Origin: Planctomycetota bacterium
Lineage (GTDB): Bacteria; Planctomycetota; Phycisphaerae; Phycisphaerales; Phycisphaeraceae
Direction: 5' to 3'
Length of the DNA: 64,000 nucleotides
NCBI GenBank assembly: GCA_016350165.1
Contig: CP066225.1
Location: 4,464,001-4,528,000, forward strand
Each line of letters starts with the position of its first letter. Within the stretch, counting starts at the first letter, position 1. The notes beneath the pieces were generated by a model. It saw only the letters and a list, made by a program, of their open reading frames with translations, did no database searches and had not been told where the DNA came from. Of the stretch, positions 35,615 to 44,816 are shown one piece after another. Both the position numbers and the translations under genes were made by a program.

Positions 35615-36358
35615 TTGTTGTCAAAACTGATGAAAACAGGCACGTTTCTTGCAGAACAAGAATATAGAGTGAGGTTCGAATGGGTTGTTATTGATGTGTT
35701 TGACCGAGTCCGATCAGACGGTAAATATCTTTGGCAAAAATCATTACTCGATACCTGCATCGTTTGGCCTTCTGGTCGTAAGCCAAATTACAGATTTCAT
35801 ATTCAGTGCCTTGATATGGATATCTTCATTGCTGCGAAGTAGGAACACGATAATCATTTTAATATCTACGTTTCGCCCTCTGCTAAACTTCTAAGCACTC
35901 AATATGTACAAACGGCAGTTGAAATCGTCCGGCAATGTATACAAAAGTTAGGAGCCAAGATTGAACGTGTGCAGGTTTTCCGTTTAGACCTAGCTGCGGA
36001 TTTTCGGCTCACTACACCTCCGGCAAACGGATTCATTAAATCACATATCATTGCACGTTTCAATAAGCGTGAAAGTAGCGATCGTCTTGAAACCTTATAT
36101 GTTGGTTATTCATCATCTTTTATACAAGCAAGTGTCTATGACAAGCTTATTCAGTCTCTAAAGAAAATCGAAGCGGTTTGGATACTTGGGTTCTGAGATG
36201 TTGAGAATCTTCGCTATATCTGGCGTGTTGAATTTCAGATAAGACGAAGCAAGCTAAAGGGATTTGAGATTGAATCGGTTGATGATGTTATCGAGAAAGC
36301 CCCTCGATTGTGGCAGTATCTAACTGAAAATTGGATGTTTTTAAGTAAAGATCCGTAA
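35615..36358 (+). pseudogene. Decayed Rep-type replication initiator (Rep_trans-like)
   Basis: A single frame runs from 35615 to the TAA at 36356-36358 but is broken by TAG at 35840 and TGA at 36194. Read through, it keeps coherent protein sequence: RFHIQCLDMDIFIAAK before the first stop, FNIYVSPSAKLLSTQY and RVQVFRLDLAADF after it, then ETLYVGYSSSFIQASVYDK, and, after the second stop, LRYIWRVEFQIRRSKLKGF. The RLDLAADF, ETLYVG-x-S, VYDK and WRVEFQ-R elements in this order match rolling-circle replication initiation factors (Rep_trans / phage-plasmid Rep type). No intact partner is visible. Most likely a relic of an integrated plasmid or phage. A TAG/TGA readthrough gene is much less likely. 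Confidence 0.55.
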
Positions 36359-36468
36359 CAATAATTGTAATTATGGTTGCGTATATATTTGAAGCGGCTA
36401 TAGTGTAAGTGTGGACTTACTTAACTATTGAGTTAGTTTAACTGGTTGAATTTATATGGATGTGAAGA

Positions 36469-37839
36469 ATGATTCATAATCGTCCGTTACGTATTGTTTT
36501 AATCAGTCCCAAGGGGCCATTGTATCGGCATCGAATCGGCGCTTTTGGTAAAGGTTTGCGTTACATGCCGCTAACGTTTCCTGTGTTGGCGTCGCTGATA
36601 CCAAGAGATATTGATGTTGAGCTTCGTTGTATCGACGAGGGAATTCAAGATGCAGATTTGGATTTAGACACAGATTTGATCGGAATGACCGTTATTACGG
36701 GAAATGCGACACGAGCATATGAGTTAGCATCACATTATCGAAATCGAAATATTCCGGTAGTAATGGGTGGTCCTCATGTTACTTTGGCCCCAGAGGATGT
36801 GTTGCCGCACGCAGATTGCATTGTGACAGGCTATGCAGAAGAAAGTTGGCCTCAGTTGCTGTATGATTTTGTCTCGGGGCAAATGAAGCAACGATATGAT
36901 CAATCGCCTGAATTGTCGTTAGATGATATGCCGTTGCCGAAGCGTGAAGTATTGCCACGTCGAAAATATATTACCTCGCACGTTTATGAAGCTACGCGTG
37001 GTTGTACTCACAATTGTGAATTTTGTGTTGTGCCAAGTGCATGGGGACGCAGACCACTGCAGCAGTCAGTTGAAAACATAGTGGCAGATATGAAGGCAAT
37101 GAAAAGTACGCGAGCCGCATTTGTGGATTTAAATTTGATAGCCGATCGTAAGTACGCTGTTAAATTGTTTAAGGCATTGGTGCCTTTGAATGTTAAATGG
37201 TTTGGGCTTGCAACGACACTGCTCGTGCATGATCAAGAGCTGTTGGATTTGGCCGCGGAAAGCGGTTGCTGTGGTTTGCTTATAGGCCTTGAATCGATAT
37301 CGACGAATAGTTTGAAACTAACGCAGAAAGGATTCAATAACCCAAGTGACTATGAGAATGTTGTAAAGCAATTGCATCAGCGAAAAATATCGTTGCAAGG
37401 TTGCTTCGTGTTCGGTTTAGATGAAGACCGCGATGATGTCTTTGAAAAAACAGCAAATTTTGCAGTTGATGTAGGTATTGATTTGCCGAGATTTGCCATT
37501 GCGACACCATTTCCAGGAACTGCGCTATACAAACGCATGGAACTGGAAGGTCGGATTCTAACGCGCAATTGGGAGTTATATGATGGGCAACATGTTGTGT
37601 TTCAGCCTAAGCATTTGAGTGTGGAGGCATTAGAAGAAGGCAATCAACATGCGTGGCATAGGGCATATTGTCTCAAAGGTATGGCCAAACGGCTTCGCCA
37701 AACTGTTATGCCCTTGCCAATTGCGATGATAGTTAATTGGGGGTATCGACGTTATGCCCGTAATCTAAAGCGTTTTTATAACTGTGGTGGTATGATGGCA
37801 CCAGATTGGGCTTATCAGATTAGTGATAGTGCTCGTTGA
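36469..37839 (+). CDS. Radical SAM protein with cobalamin-binding-like N-terminal domain, copy A
   Basis: 456-residue enzyme. The N-terminal ~140 residues form a Rossmann-like B12-binding-type domain (LRIVLISPKGPLY; IPVVMGGPHVTLAPEDVL; CIVTGYAEESWPQLL) with no DxHxxG cobalamin motif seen. The radical SAM core has the cluster motif C179-THN-C183-EF-C186, then VDLNLIADRKYAVKLFKALV and LLIGLESISTNSLKLTQKGF. The C-terminal ~70 residues resemble the DUF4070-type extension. It is the first of five co-directional genes ending with a GH3-like ligase, so it likely modifies a small-molecule or lipid intermediate. Reaction unknown: methylation, rearrangement or oxidation are all possible. Confidence 0.85.
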   Translation: MIHNRPLRIVLISPKGPLYRHRIGAFGKGLRYMPLTFPVLASLIPRDIDVELRCIDEGIQDADLDLDTDLIGMTVITGNATRAYELASHYRNRNIPVVMGGPHVTLAPEDVLPHADCIVTGYAEESWPQLLYDFVSGQMKQRYDQSPELSLDDMPLPKREVLPRRKYITSHVYEATRGCTHNCEFCVVPSAWGRRPLQQSVENIVADMKAMKSTRAAFVDLNLIADRKYAVKLFKALVPLNVKWFGLATTLLVHDQELLDLAAESGCCGLLIGLESISTNSLKLTQKGFNNPSDYENVVKQLHQRKISLQGCFVFGLDEDRDDVFEKTANFAVDVGIDLPRFAIATPFPGTALYKRMELEGRILTRNWELYDGQHVVFQPKHLSVEALEEGNQHAWHRAYCLKGMAKRLRQTVMPLPIAMIVNWGYRRYARNLKRFYNCGGMMAPDWAYQISDSAR

Positions 37840-37940
37840 ATAGAGCTTCGTTTATTGAATATGTACTTCTTAGTACTATATAGAGTTGTAGTGCTGAAAA
37901 CATCAAAAAAGAGCAACCATGAAGCTTCCGGAGTTGAGTT

Positions 37941-39323
37941 GTGATTCAAAAATGTAAATCAACATTTCGTATTACGATGATTTATCCCTGTGTCGGTCGT
38001 ACGGCATCAATGAAAAAATATATTAAAACTTGGCAGATGCAACCATTGTCTATCGCGACAATTGCTTCGCTGATACCAGACGATGTTGAACGGCAGTTTT
38101 ATGACGATCGTCTTGAAGCGATTGCATATGATGAGCCAACCGATTTGGTTTTTTTAAGTGTTGAAACCTACACCGCCAAACGCTGTTATCAGATTGCAAG
38201 TGAATACCGAAAACGAGGCATACCTGTAGTGATGGGTGGATTTCACGCAACGCTCTGTACGGATGAAGTCTTGGAGTACGCAGAATCTGTTGTTGTAGGG
38301 GAAGCGGAGCCTGTAATTCAGAACCTTATAGACGATTACAGACATGGCACCCCACAACGGATCTATAAAGCGCAATCACGTCCTGAATTAACGCAGACCA
38401 TGCCTGACCGTAATATGTTCAAAGGTAAGAATTATATTAATTTTGGATTGATTGAGTTTGCTCGCGGGTGCAAATTTAAGTGTGATTTTTGTGCAATTCA
38501 AAGTTATTACGAAGGCACCGTCAATCATCGCCCGATTCAGGCGGTTGTCGAAGAAATTAAGCGTATGCGTAAACGCGGGCAGCTCATTTTCTTTGTTGAC
38601 GATAACATTTGCTCGGATTTGAATGTGGCAAAAGAATTGATGCATGCTCTGATTCCACTGAAAATTAGCTGGGTCAGCCAAGGATCAATCAATATTGCTT
38701 ATGATGAAGAGGCGTTGGTACTGCTACGTAGGAGTGGATGTAAGGGCTTGCTCGTTGGATTGGAAAGTTTAAATCCTGCTGGGCTTAAAACCATGAACAA
38801 AGGTTTTAACTTGATGCAAGGTGGCCCGGAGGAAGCGCTTGCAAACTTTCGTAAACACCACTTGTGTGTCTACGGCACGTTTGTTTTTGGCTATGATAAT
38901 GATACCTATCAAACCTTTGACGCAACACTCGAATTTGCCCGTAAAAACGGCCTGTTTATTGCAGGACTGAATCACTTGCGTCCGTTTCCTGGTACACCGC
39001 TTTACGATCGTATAAAGAATGAAAGACGACTGCTTTATGAAAAGTGGTGGATGGATGAAGACTATCGGTATGATATGTTACCGTTTAAACCTGCAAATAT
39101 GAGTGCGGCAGAACTTGAACAAATGTGTGTTGATGCAAGGCGAAAATTTTACAGTTGGCCAAGTATTCTTCAACGGGCTAAATGCGCAGCCAATCGTTCG
39201 AATCTTTATATGTTTGCCAATTATCTTATTATTAACGCGATGCACCGTAGGGATGTCGTTGGGCGTGGGCAAATGCCATTGGGGGATCAAATGCACCAAG
39301 TACAGCTTCTTAAGGTCTCGTAA
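37941..39323 (+). CDS. Radical SAM protein with cobalamin-binding-like N-terminal domain, copy B
   Basis: 460-residue relative of the preceding gene. It has an N-terminal domain (RITMIYPCVGRT; IPVVMGGFHATLCTDEVL; VVVGEAEPVIQNLI), cluster motif C177-KFK-C181-DF-C184, then FFVDDNICSDLNVAKELM and LLVGLESLNPAGLKTMNKGF, and a C-terminal extension with AELEQMCVDARRKFYSW. Domain order is the same as copy A, but identity by eye is modest, so the two probably catalyse different steps. GTG at 37941 follows a GGAG-like site; ATG at 37977 is an alternative that starts just before the first strand. Confidence 0.85.
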   Translation: MIQKCKSTFRITMIYPCVGRTASMKKYIKTWQMQPLSIATIASLIPDDVERQFYDDRLEAIAYDEPTDLVFLSVETYTAKRCYQIASEYRKRGIPVVMGGFHATLCTDEVLEYAESVVVGEAEPVIQNLIDDYRHGTPQRIYKAQSRPELTQTMPDRNMFKGKNYINFGLIEFARGCKFKCDFCAIQSYYEGTVNHRPIQAVVEEIKRMRKRGQLIFFVDDNICSDLNVAKELMHALIPLKISWVSQGSINIAYDEEALVLLRRSGCKGLLVGLESLNPAGLKTMNKGFNLMQGGPEEALANFRKHHLCVYGTFVFGYDNDTYQTFDATLEFARKNGLFIAGLNHLRPFPGTPLYDRIKNERRLLYEKWWMDEDYRYDMLPFKPANMSAAELEQMCVDARRKFYSWPSILQRAKCAANRSNLYMFANYLIINAMHRRDVVGRGQMPLGDQMHQVQLLKVS

Positions 39324-39343
39324 GGGTATATGAGTTTGCCACT

Positions 39344-40435
39344 ATGTCGAAGCGATATATTTGTGATTTTGCTAGTCCATCAGACGAACCTGAATTATGT
39401 AAATTGGCATGTATTCCAATGCAGGGGAAATTGCCCATGTCGCTATTCATGCACCCAAGTCGCCAAGATGGACTTGCGGTGCAGGGAGATCGTTTGAGTA
39501 CTGCCGTCGTACGCAACGCGAATACCAATGAAATTGTATGTATGGGCGTCCGTACCGTAAGAAAACTTTGGATTAATGGCGACATAAGTCGTGTAGGTTA
39601 TCTGTCAGGGTTGCGCGTAAAACCCGGTATAAGATTAACACGACGTGTCCTAAGCGAATTTTATACGCGTATCAATTTACAGCAGCGTGTCGATGAAGTA
39701 AGTTTTGATTTGACCAGTATCATGGCAGATAACCATCGTGCAAAGCGATTGCTGCTTCGAAATGTTGCTGGCATGCCGACCTATCATAAAATTGGTGAAA
39801 TGGTAACTTGCACGTTACCAATATGTCGAACTAAACGGTTCCCTCATGGCGTAGTACGACTTGATGTCCGTTGGCTTGAGCAGGTTGTAGGTTTGTTGCA
39901 AAAAGTAGGCGCAATGTATCAAATGCGGCCATTTGTAAATGAAGCGATTTTAGCGTCAAGCACACTAAGCCGTAATCTTTGCTTGAATAATTTTGTTGGA
40001 TTAGAAATAAAAGGAAAGCTGGTTGCTTGTGCTGCCTTGTGGGATCAGAGAGCTTATAAACAAGCGGTAATAACGCAGTTACCGCGAAATTTTCAGCGTT
40101 GGCAATCGTATATAAATTGGGGATGTCAGTGTATTGGACGCACGCCAATCCCACAGTCTGAACAGCATATACAGATGGTTTACGCATCCTGTATAGCATT
40201 GTCTGAGCAAAGACGCGATTGGGGTAAAAAGTTAATAGCTGCGCTTCGTATGCTTGCATTTGAACACAATGCAAAAATGCTGGTATTAGGGCTGCCTGCT
40301 GGGCATGAATTATTAAATACTCGTTTGTTGCGACAGAAGGCATGGAAGTGTAGAAGCTTGATTTGTCGTGTATCTTACGAAAAATTACCTGAATTAGAAT
40401 CACGACCGGTATGGCCGGAGATTGCTGTTTTATGA
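39344..40435 (+). CDS. Acyl-CoA N-acyltransferase-like protein (GNAT superfamily, tentative)
   Basis: 363-residue protein with features of a double GNAT fold. LCKLACIPMQGKLPMSLFMHPSR is followed by strands IVCMGVRTVRKLWINGDISRVGYLSGLRVKPGIR (partly quoted), where GYLSGLRVKPGIRLTRRVL resembles the acetyl-CoA-binding strand-helix of GNATs. The C-terminal half includes YASCIALSEQRRDWGKKLIAALRMLAF and LVLGLPAGHELLNTRLLRQKAW, a second GNAT-like segment. It overlaps the next gene by four bases (ATGA). In this cluster it may transfer an acyl group to an amine. Confidence in the superfamily is moderate; substrate unknown. Confidence 0.55.
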   Translation: MSKRYICDFASPSDEPELCKLACIPMQGKLPMSLFMHPSRQDGLAVQGDRLSTAVVRNANTNEIVCMGVRTVRKLWINGDISRVGYLSGLRVKPGIRLTRRVLSEFYTRINLQQRVDEVSFDLTSIMADNHRAKRLLLRNVAGMPTYHKIGEMVTCTLPICRTKRFPHGVVRLDVRWLEQVVGLLQKVGAMYQMRPFVNEAILASSTLSRNLCLNNFVGLEIKGKLVACAALWDQRAYKQAVITQLPRNFQRWQSYINWGCQCIGRTPIPQSEQHIQMVYASCIALSEQRRDWGKKLIAALRMLAFEHNAKMLVLGLPAGHELLNTRLLRQKAWKCRSLICRVSYEKLPELESRPVWPEIAVL

Positions 40436-41178
40436 AAACGATTGCTAAAAATATTGAGTCATTAACCGAAACTGAAATCTTCAACATGTACTCAGTTTTG
40501 AATGAATGTTTCTCAGGCGTGAGTTTATCTGGATTTAAACAGGATATGCTGGACAAAAACTCTGTGGTAATCTTATGTAGCAATGACGGTAAGATTCAGG
40601 GTTTCTCGACTTTATCTATGTGTATTACAAAAGGGCCGGATGGCAATAGTGATGTGACAATTGTATGTTCAGGTGACACCATAGTCCGACCAGAAGCATG
40701 GGGAAGCACGGCTTTGCCTCGCGCATGGATGAGAGAGGCAAGGCAGAAATACGAAGCGCAAGGAAAAGGGCCTTTGTATTGGCTGTTGATTACTTCGGGA
40801 TACCGTACATTCCGTTTTTTACCCGTTTTTATCAAAGAGTATTACCCACATCCGGAAAAACAAACTCCACCGCATTTGGCTCAGTGGATGCATCAGATCG
40901 CAACAGAACGATGGGGTGACGCATATGACCCAGCTTTGGGTATTGTTCGTTTTCCTCAGCCGCAACAGTTACGCGGCAACCTGACAGAGGTGCCGGACAG
41001 TAAGATGCGTGATAAACATGTGCAGCATTTTCTAAAGTTAAATATCGGGCATGAAAATGGCGATGAACTGGTATCTATTTGCGAGTTGTCTGAAGAAAAC
41101 CTAACCCGGCCGGGATTACGCTTCTATCATGCAGCCGATCGGTATTTACATTCAACAGTGGCGTCAGTTGCAAAATGA
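40432..41178 (+). CDS. Uncharacterised acyltransferase-like protein
   Basis: 248-residue protein starting at the ATGA overlap with the preceding gene. IQGFSTLSMCITKGPDGNSDVTIVCSGDTIVRPEAWGSTALPRAW has the shape of the central beta sheet and pyrophosphate loop of an acyltransferase-type fold, followed by LYWLLITSGYRTFRFLPVF. I do not recognise the exact family. The C-terminal 60 residues (FLKLNIGHENGDELVSICEL) are polar. Tight coupling on both sides (ATGA overlaps) shows that it acts with the radical SAM, acyltransferase-like and GH3-like partners. Confidence 0.5.
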   Translation: MKTIAKNIESLTETEIFNMYSVLNECFSGVSLSGFKQDMLDKNSVVILCSNDGKIQGFSTLSMCITKGPDGNSDVTIVCSGDTIVRPEAWGSTALPRAWMREARQKYEAQGKGPLYWLLITSGYRTFRFLPVFIKEYYPHPEKQTPPHLAQWMHQIATERWGDAYDPALGIVRFPQPQQLRGNLTEVPDSKMRDKHVQHFLKLNIGHENGDELVSICELSEENLTRPGLRFYHAADRYLHSTVASVAK

Positions 41179-42770
41179 AAATATGTGAAATCGCTTATCA
41201 AATGTGGCAGCTTAGCCAGCGCAGAACTGTGCAATGTTTTTCTAAAGCGCTCAATATGCCGCAGCAGGTACAAAGGCAAATTTTGCTTTCTACGATTCAA
41301 CGAAACAAAAATACCGCTTTTGGTAAGCGGTATCATTTTCACGCAATTAGCACATTGGAGGAATATCAAAACCGTGTGCCACTATGCGAATATGCTGATA
41401 TTGAAAGCGATATAAATAGAATTAAAAATGGTGAATCCAGTATTCTTACTGATGATAAAATCACACACTTAATTCCAACAAGTGGCACTACATCCGCTGC
41501 AAAATTGATCCCCTATACTAAACGTCTTCAATCTCAGTTTAATGCAGGTATTGGCCCATGGATTGCCGATCTTGTTCGCCTTTTTCCAGATTTATTACGA
41601 GGCCCAGCTTATTGGTCGATTTCGCCGACCATTGCAGTTCAGCAGAATAGCTCCGTTGTGCCCATTGGGTTTGAAGATGATACTTCGTACTTGGGTTTCT
41701 TTGGCCGCTGGCTCATTCAATCGACTTTAGCCGTTCCCAATGACGTGCGGCATATATGTGATGAGAATGACTTTCGTTATCTCACCTTATTGCATTTATT
41801 AAGGGCAAAAGACTTACGGTTGGTTTCCATTTGGCACCCTTCATTCTGGTCGCTATTAATGGAGCGGTTAGATCAATGGTGGTTACAGCTTGTGTATGAT
41901 TTACAACATGGAACTTGTAATTTACCATCAGGCTCTCGATTGAAAATACGTTTTGGCAAAAAGCGCATTAGAGATCTGAAAAACACAAAACCTGATGACT
42001 GGAAAGCAATCTGGCCTAAAATATGTGTAATTAGCGCATGGGGTGATGCTGCTGCCGAATTACCATTTTCACAGTTACAGCGAGATTGGTCTCATACTTA
42101 CTGTCAGCCCAAGGGGATAATAAGTACCGAATCCTTTCTCTCTTTGCCTTGGCAGGGTAAATATCCCGCTGCTGTATGTTCGCACTTCATTGAGTTGCTT
42201 GGTGATGATGGCCGATGTGTCGATCTCGCCTCTGCCGAAAAAGACGGTGTGTACGAGCCAGTGCTTACCACCGCAGGCGGATTGTATCGCTACCGTTCAG
42301 GCGATCGTATTCAAGTAACGGATTTTCTAGCATGTACGCCAACCTTCCGCTTGTTAGGACGGTCCAAGTCAACCTCAGATATATGTGGGGAAAAATTACA
42401 CGAGATACATGTTAAACGTGCAATTGATAAATCTCTTCAATACCTAAATATTGACGCGACATTTTGCATGTTAGCAGCCAACGATTTGCAGCCACCAACT
42501 CATTATGAATTGTTCATTGCATTAACAAACGGGCAGCAACAAATTCTGCTAGATAAGTTAAAGTGCATGTTGGAAGTGCAATTATGTGCCAATCCGCATT
42601 ACGCTTATGCTCGCAAACTTGGTCAGCTTAGAGCGTTATCTGTGTGTCAAGTAGGTGAAGATGCTCCTTCTCGATATCTAAAGCGTATGCAATCAAATGG
42701 ACAACAATTAGGGAATATTAAGCCAGCTATTCTAAGTAATATGGGGAAATGGAGATCGTTTTTAAAATGA
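41175..42770 (+). CDS. GH3-family acyl-adenylate-forming enzyme
   Basis: 531-residue protein of the GH3 (auxin-responsive) superfamily, which activates carboxylates as acyl adenylates and joins them to amines. Recognisable features: IQRNKNTAFGKRYHF near the N-terminus, the phosphate-binding loop HLIPTSGTTSAAKLIPYT, the AIWPKICVISAWGDAAAELPF region, and the nucleotide-closing motif GGLYRYRSGDRIQVTDF with LLGRSKSTSDICGEKLHE after it. Bacterial GH3 proteins are poorly characterised. It overlaps the preceding gene by four bases and ends the five-gene set, so it probably performs the condensation step of a small-molecule pathway. Confidence 0.85.
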   Translation: MKICEIAYQMWQLSQRRTVQCFSKALNMPQQVQRQILLSTIQRNKNTAFGKRYHFHAISTLEEYQNRVPLCEYADIESDINRIKNGESSILTDDKITHLIPTSGTTSAAKLIPYTKRLQSQFNAGIGPWIADLVRLFPDLLRGPAYWSISPTIAVQQNSSVVPIGFEDDTSYLGFFGRWLIQSTLAVPNDVRHICDENDFRYLTLLHLLRAKDLRLVSIWHPSFWSLLMERLDQWWLQLVYDLQHGTCNLPSGSRLKIRFGKKRIRDLKNTKPDDWKAIWPKICVISAWGDAAAELPFSQLQRDWSHTYCQPKGIISTESFLSLPWQGKYPAAVCSHFIELLGDDGRCVDLASAEKDGVYEPVLTTAGGLYRYRSGDRIQVTDFLACTPTFRLLGRSKSTSDICGEKLHEIHVKRAIDKSLQYLNIDATFCMLAANDLQPPTHYELFIALTNGQQQILLDKLKCMLEVQLCANPHYAYARKLGQLRALSVCQVGEDAPSRYLKRMQSNGQQLGNIKPAILSNMGKWRSFLK

Positions 42771-42885
42771 TCACATTCGAATGCCCTTGTGAGTGGATTT
42801 ACTATTAATGGTAGCAAATGTTGCTATTGTCCATGCGATATCGAGAAGTTCAGGGTCAGAATAAGCGTTCAGGATAAGTTCAATA

Positions 42886-43050
42886 TTATTGTGCCAGATG
42901 GCAACCATAGTTGTCTTGAAAGAGGACGGCGGAAGCGGTGATGCGGTTACCATCAACGTTTGATACGATTTCAGGATTGCCCGCAGGATTGATCGCTGCG
43001 ATAACGGAGAAAGTAGTGCCTAGATCTATACCGACCGCAGGATTGGTCAT
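42886..43050 (-). pseudogene. Truncated dnaK/Hsp70 N-terminal remnant
   Basis: Reading from the ATG at 43050, 54 codons give MTNPAVGIDLGTTFSVIAAI followed by NPAGNPEIVSNVDGNRITASAVLF. This is the unmistakable first phosphate-binding hairpin of Hsp70 (VGIDLGTT-x-SV) and the following NxxGNRxTxSxV strand, then a TAA. The rest of the roughly 600-residue ATPase and substrate domains is missing. It lies 16 bases after a broken GrpE-like gene in the same direction, so this was probably a grpE-dnaK pair that has decayed. Confidence 0.75.
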
Positions 43051-43065
43051 CGGTTTGTTCCTGCA

Positions 43066-43728
43066 TTAATCTCGATAGTAAATGAAAATTTCTGCGTGTT
43101 GAATAACATGCGTTGCTGATTCGGATTTTAAGTCGAACCCATATTTGCAGATGTTAGCGATGCGTTCAGGTGTGCGCCAGAATGGACATTTGATGCGGCC
43201 AACGATATTCATGATTTTAAGATCGACGGTGTCGCCTGGTTTGGGGCGAACAACTTCGATTTGCTGTTTTCCAAGTTCAGATTCAATGATGCCAAGCAAG
43301 TCATTTAAGAAGTAATCTGATTTGTTTGCAGTTTCAGTGTTTCGCAGATGTTTGAATGTCAGTGTGTGTGTATGCGGATGAGTGAGTCCATGTGCTCGCT
43401 TCTGCCTACATTGCGATTTTCTTCTGCTGCTTTGAACAGCTTGCCTTTGCATCGGTGCATGAACTGGTCGATGTCGTGGACATTATGTTGTGTGGCGTAC
43501 ACTGCATCACGAAAGGCTTCTTGAGGAAATTGCGGTTTATTTGGTTGCGGTTCTGCTTCAGTTCGGATGTGGGTTGTTCAGAAGTAGTCGTAAGGTGGAT
43601 GATGATTGTTCGCATGAGTTGCAGTCATTCTATTCAGTATCGTGATACGTCGTTGTAGAGCTTGTTGGATCGCAGTGATCTGAGGTGTCAGCAGACTGCG
43701 AGAACGCATTACTGTCGAGATGTTCCAT
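43066..43728 (-). pseudogene. Frameshifted GrpE-like gene remnant
   Basis: Coding-quality sequence is spread over more than one frame. From the ATG at 43728 a Ser/Thr/Asp-rich start ends after about 30 codons. Another frame then carries FRDAVYATQHNVHDIDQFMHRC and a Lys/Glu-rich stretch, and a further shift leads into LTFKHLRNTETANKSDYFLNDL, QQIEVVRPKPGDTVDLKIMN and a beta-rich end at HVIQHAEIFIYYRD. A helical region followed by a P-x-PGD-x-(F/V)D turn and a small beta domain is the GrpE plan. The dnaK remnant follows directly. The GrpE call is moderate; the pseudogene status is clear from the frame breaks. Confidence 0.45.
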
Positions 43729-43740
43729 TTTGCCTTTCGA

Positions 43741-44694
43741 TGGTAAAATTGCCCTAGATTATGATCCCATAATTTCTAAAAAATGATTCTAATTAAAAAA
43801 AGTTAATCATTGTAACGTTAAATAAATGTCTACGGAAGTATGAATCTATGAATGTTATTGGTTGGAAAGAAATTGAAAAACTAGGGTATTTGAGACGTTT
43901 TGTAAATATGTGTTTTGGGGCCGATGCAAGGTGTATAGATAAAAAAATGAAAAGTAGAATCAGTGTCGTTTTTAGAATAGGTCAATATTAATCCAAACCG
44001 GTAAAGTTACGAGCGGTAATCCTACAATTCTCATCAAAGGTATCTTCTCAGTTATGTAAATATCATATTAATTCAGCAGTCAACCAGACTGATATTCACT
44101 TTGTGCTGCAAATTCACACAGCATTTATATTGATGTCAGAAATTACGAAGATAGGGTGGGGGTGCCACCGTAGAAGCCTTCAAAACCGACGAAACTTAGT
44201 ATGGTGAAGGGAAGTTGGAGCGAGGTTCAACCGAGTGGCCTTTGATATGTTAAGCCAACCTCTCCCAGGGTTGATGCCTCGAAACGGGAGAGCGTCGCAC
44301 CTCGTGCATCCAGTGGCATTCTGTGGGGCAGGGGCTTTACTGTTTTCGGCAGGCTGTATGGTGATGCCAAGCCGCAAATCGTCCATGTTCATGTCTGTAT
44401 TCGTCGGCTTACTTCTCTAACCTGATTGCCTATGACAGATTAGCGTGTTGGTGCTATCCGCCGGCACGATTGGTATAGGCTTGGGGGGGCATTACGGTCA
44501 GGGGTTTTGACGGTTTCGTCGGTTTTGAGGTGCGGTTGAGTGTGTGGGTAGGTGCTCTCGCTGGCAGGCATCGAGGGGCAGGGGCGTGGTCAGATCATAG
44601 TTTGCCTGACCTACGGTTATTTGGCATGGATGTCACACGCCTCGACAAGCCCAAACAAGCCCACGGCAAGCCCAACACAAGCCCGGCTTGGCGC
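43741..44694. other. Non-coding or decayed region left of the tRNA
   Basis: About 950 bases with no convincing gene. The left part is AT-rich; from about 44150 composition turns GC-richer and G-rich runs appear near 44480-44590. Frames of 60-70 codons exist on both strands but do not resemble proteins. Four CAAGCCC copies lie at 44646-44684, spaced 10-11 bases apart. It borders the 3' end of a tRNA gene, a common integration point, but no integrase or attachment duplicate is seen. Confidence 0.4.
44646..44684. repeat. Four short direct repeats CAAGCCC, helically phased
   Basis: CAAGCCC occurs at 44646-44652, 44656-44662, 44667-44673 and 44678-44684, with period 10-11 bases. No gene explains it. 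It may be a small iteron-like binding array or chance slippage. Confidence 0.5.
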
Positions 44695-44730
44695 ACTAAA
44701 AAACGCCGATCACGTAAGTGACTGGCGTTT
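44695..44730 (-). terminator. Intrinsic terminator of the tRNA-fMet gene
   Basis: On the minus strand AAACGCC and GGCGTTT form a 7-bp stem (44701-44707 and 44724-44730) whose interior also pairs (CAC/GTG), followed by a T run complementary to 44697-44703. It lies 12 bases after the tRNA 3' end, so it ends the tRNA transcript. Confidence 0.8.
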
Positions 44731-44742
44731 CTAGTTTTAAAA

Positions 44743-44816
<74 letters not shown>

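Noticed and set aside
35615-36358. Possibility that the Rep-like frame is an active gene using stop-codon readthrough or recoding
   Set aside because: Two different stop codons (TAG and TGA), no SECIS-like hairpin noticed and isolated context make decay the simpler explanation.
44180-44420. Overlapping frames on both strands left of the tRNA, including a Cys/Pro-rich minus-strand frame
   Set aside because: Neither has a recognisable domain or ribosome site; both could be chance frames in GC-richer DNA. Considered a structured RNA (RNase P, tmRNA, SRP) as well, but no diagnostic element is present.
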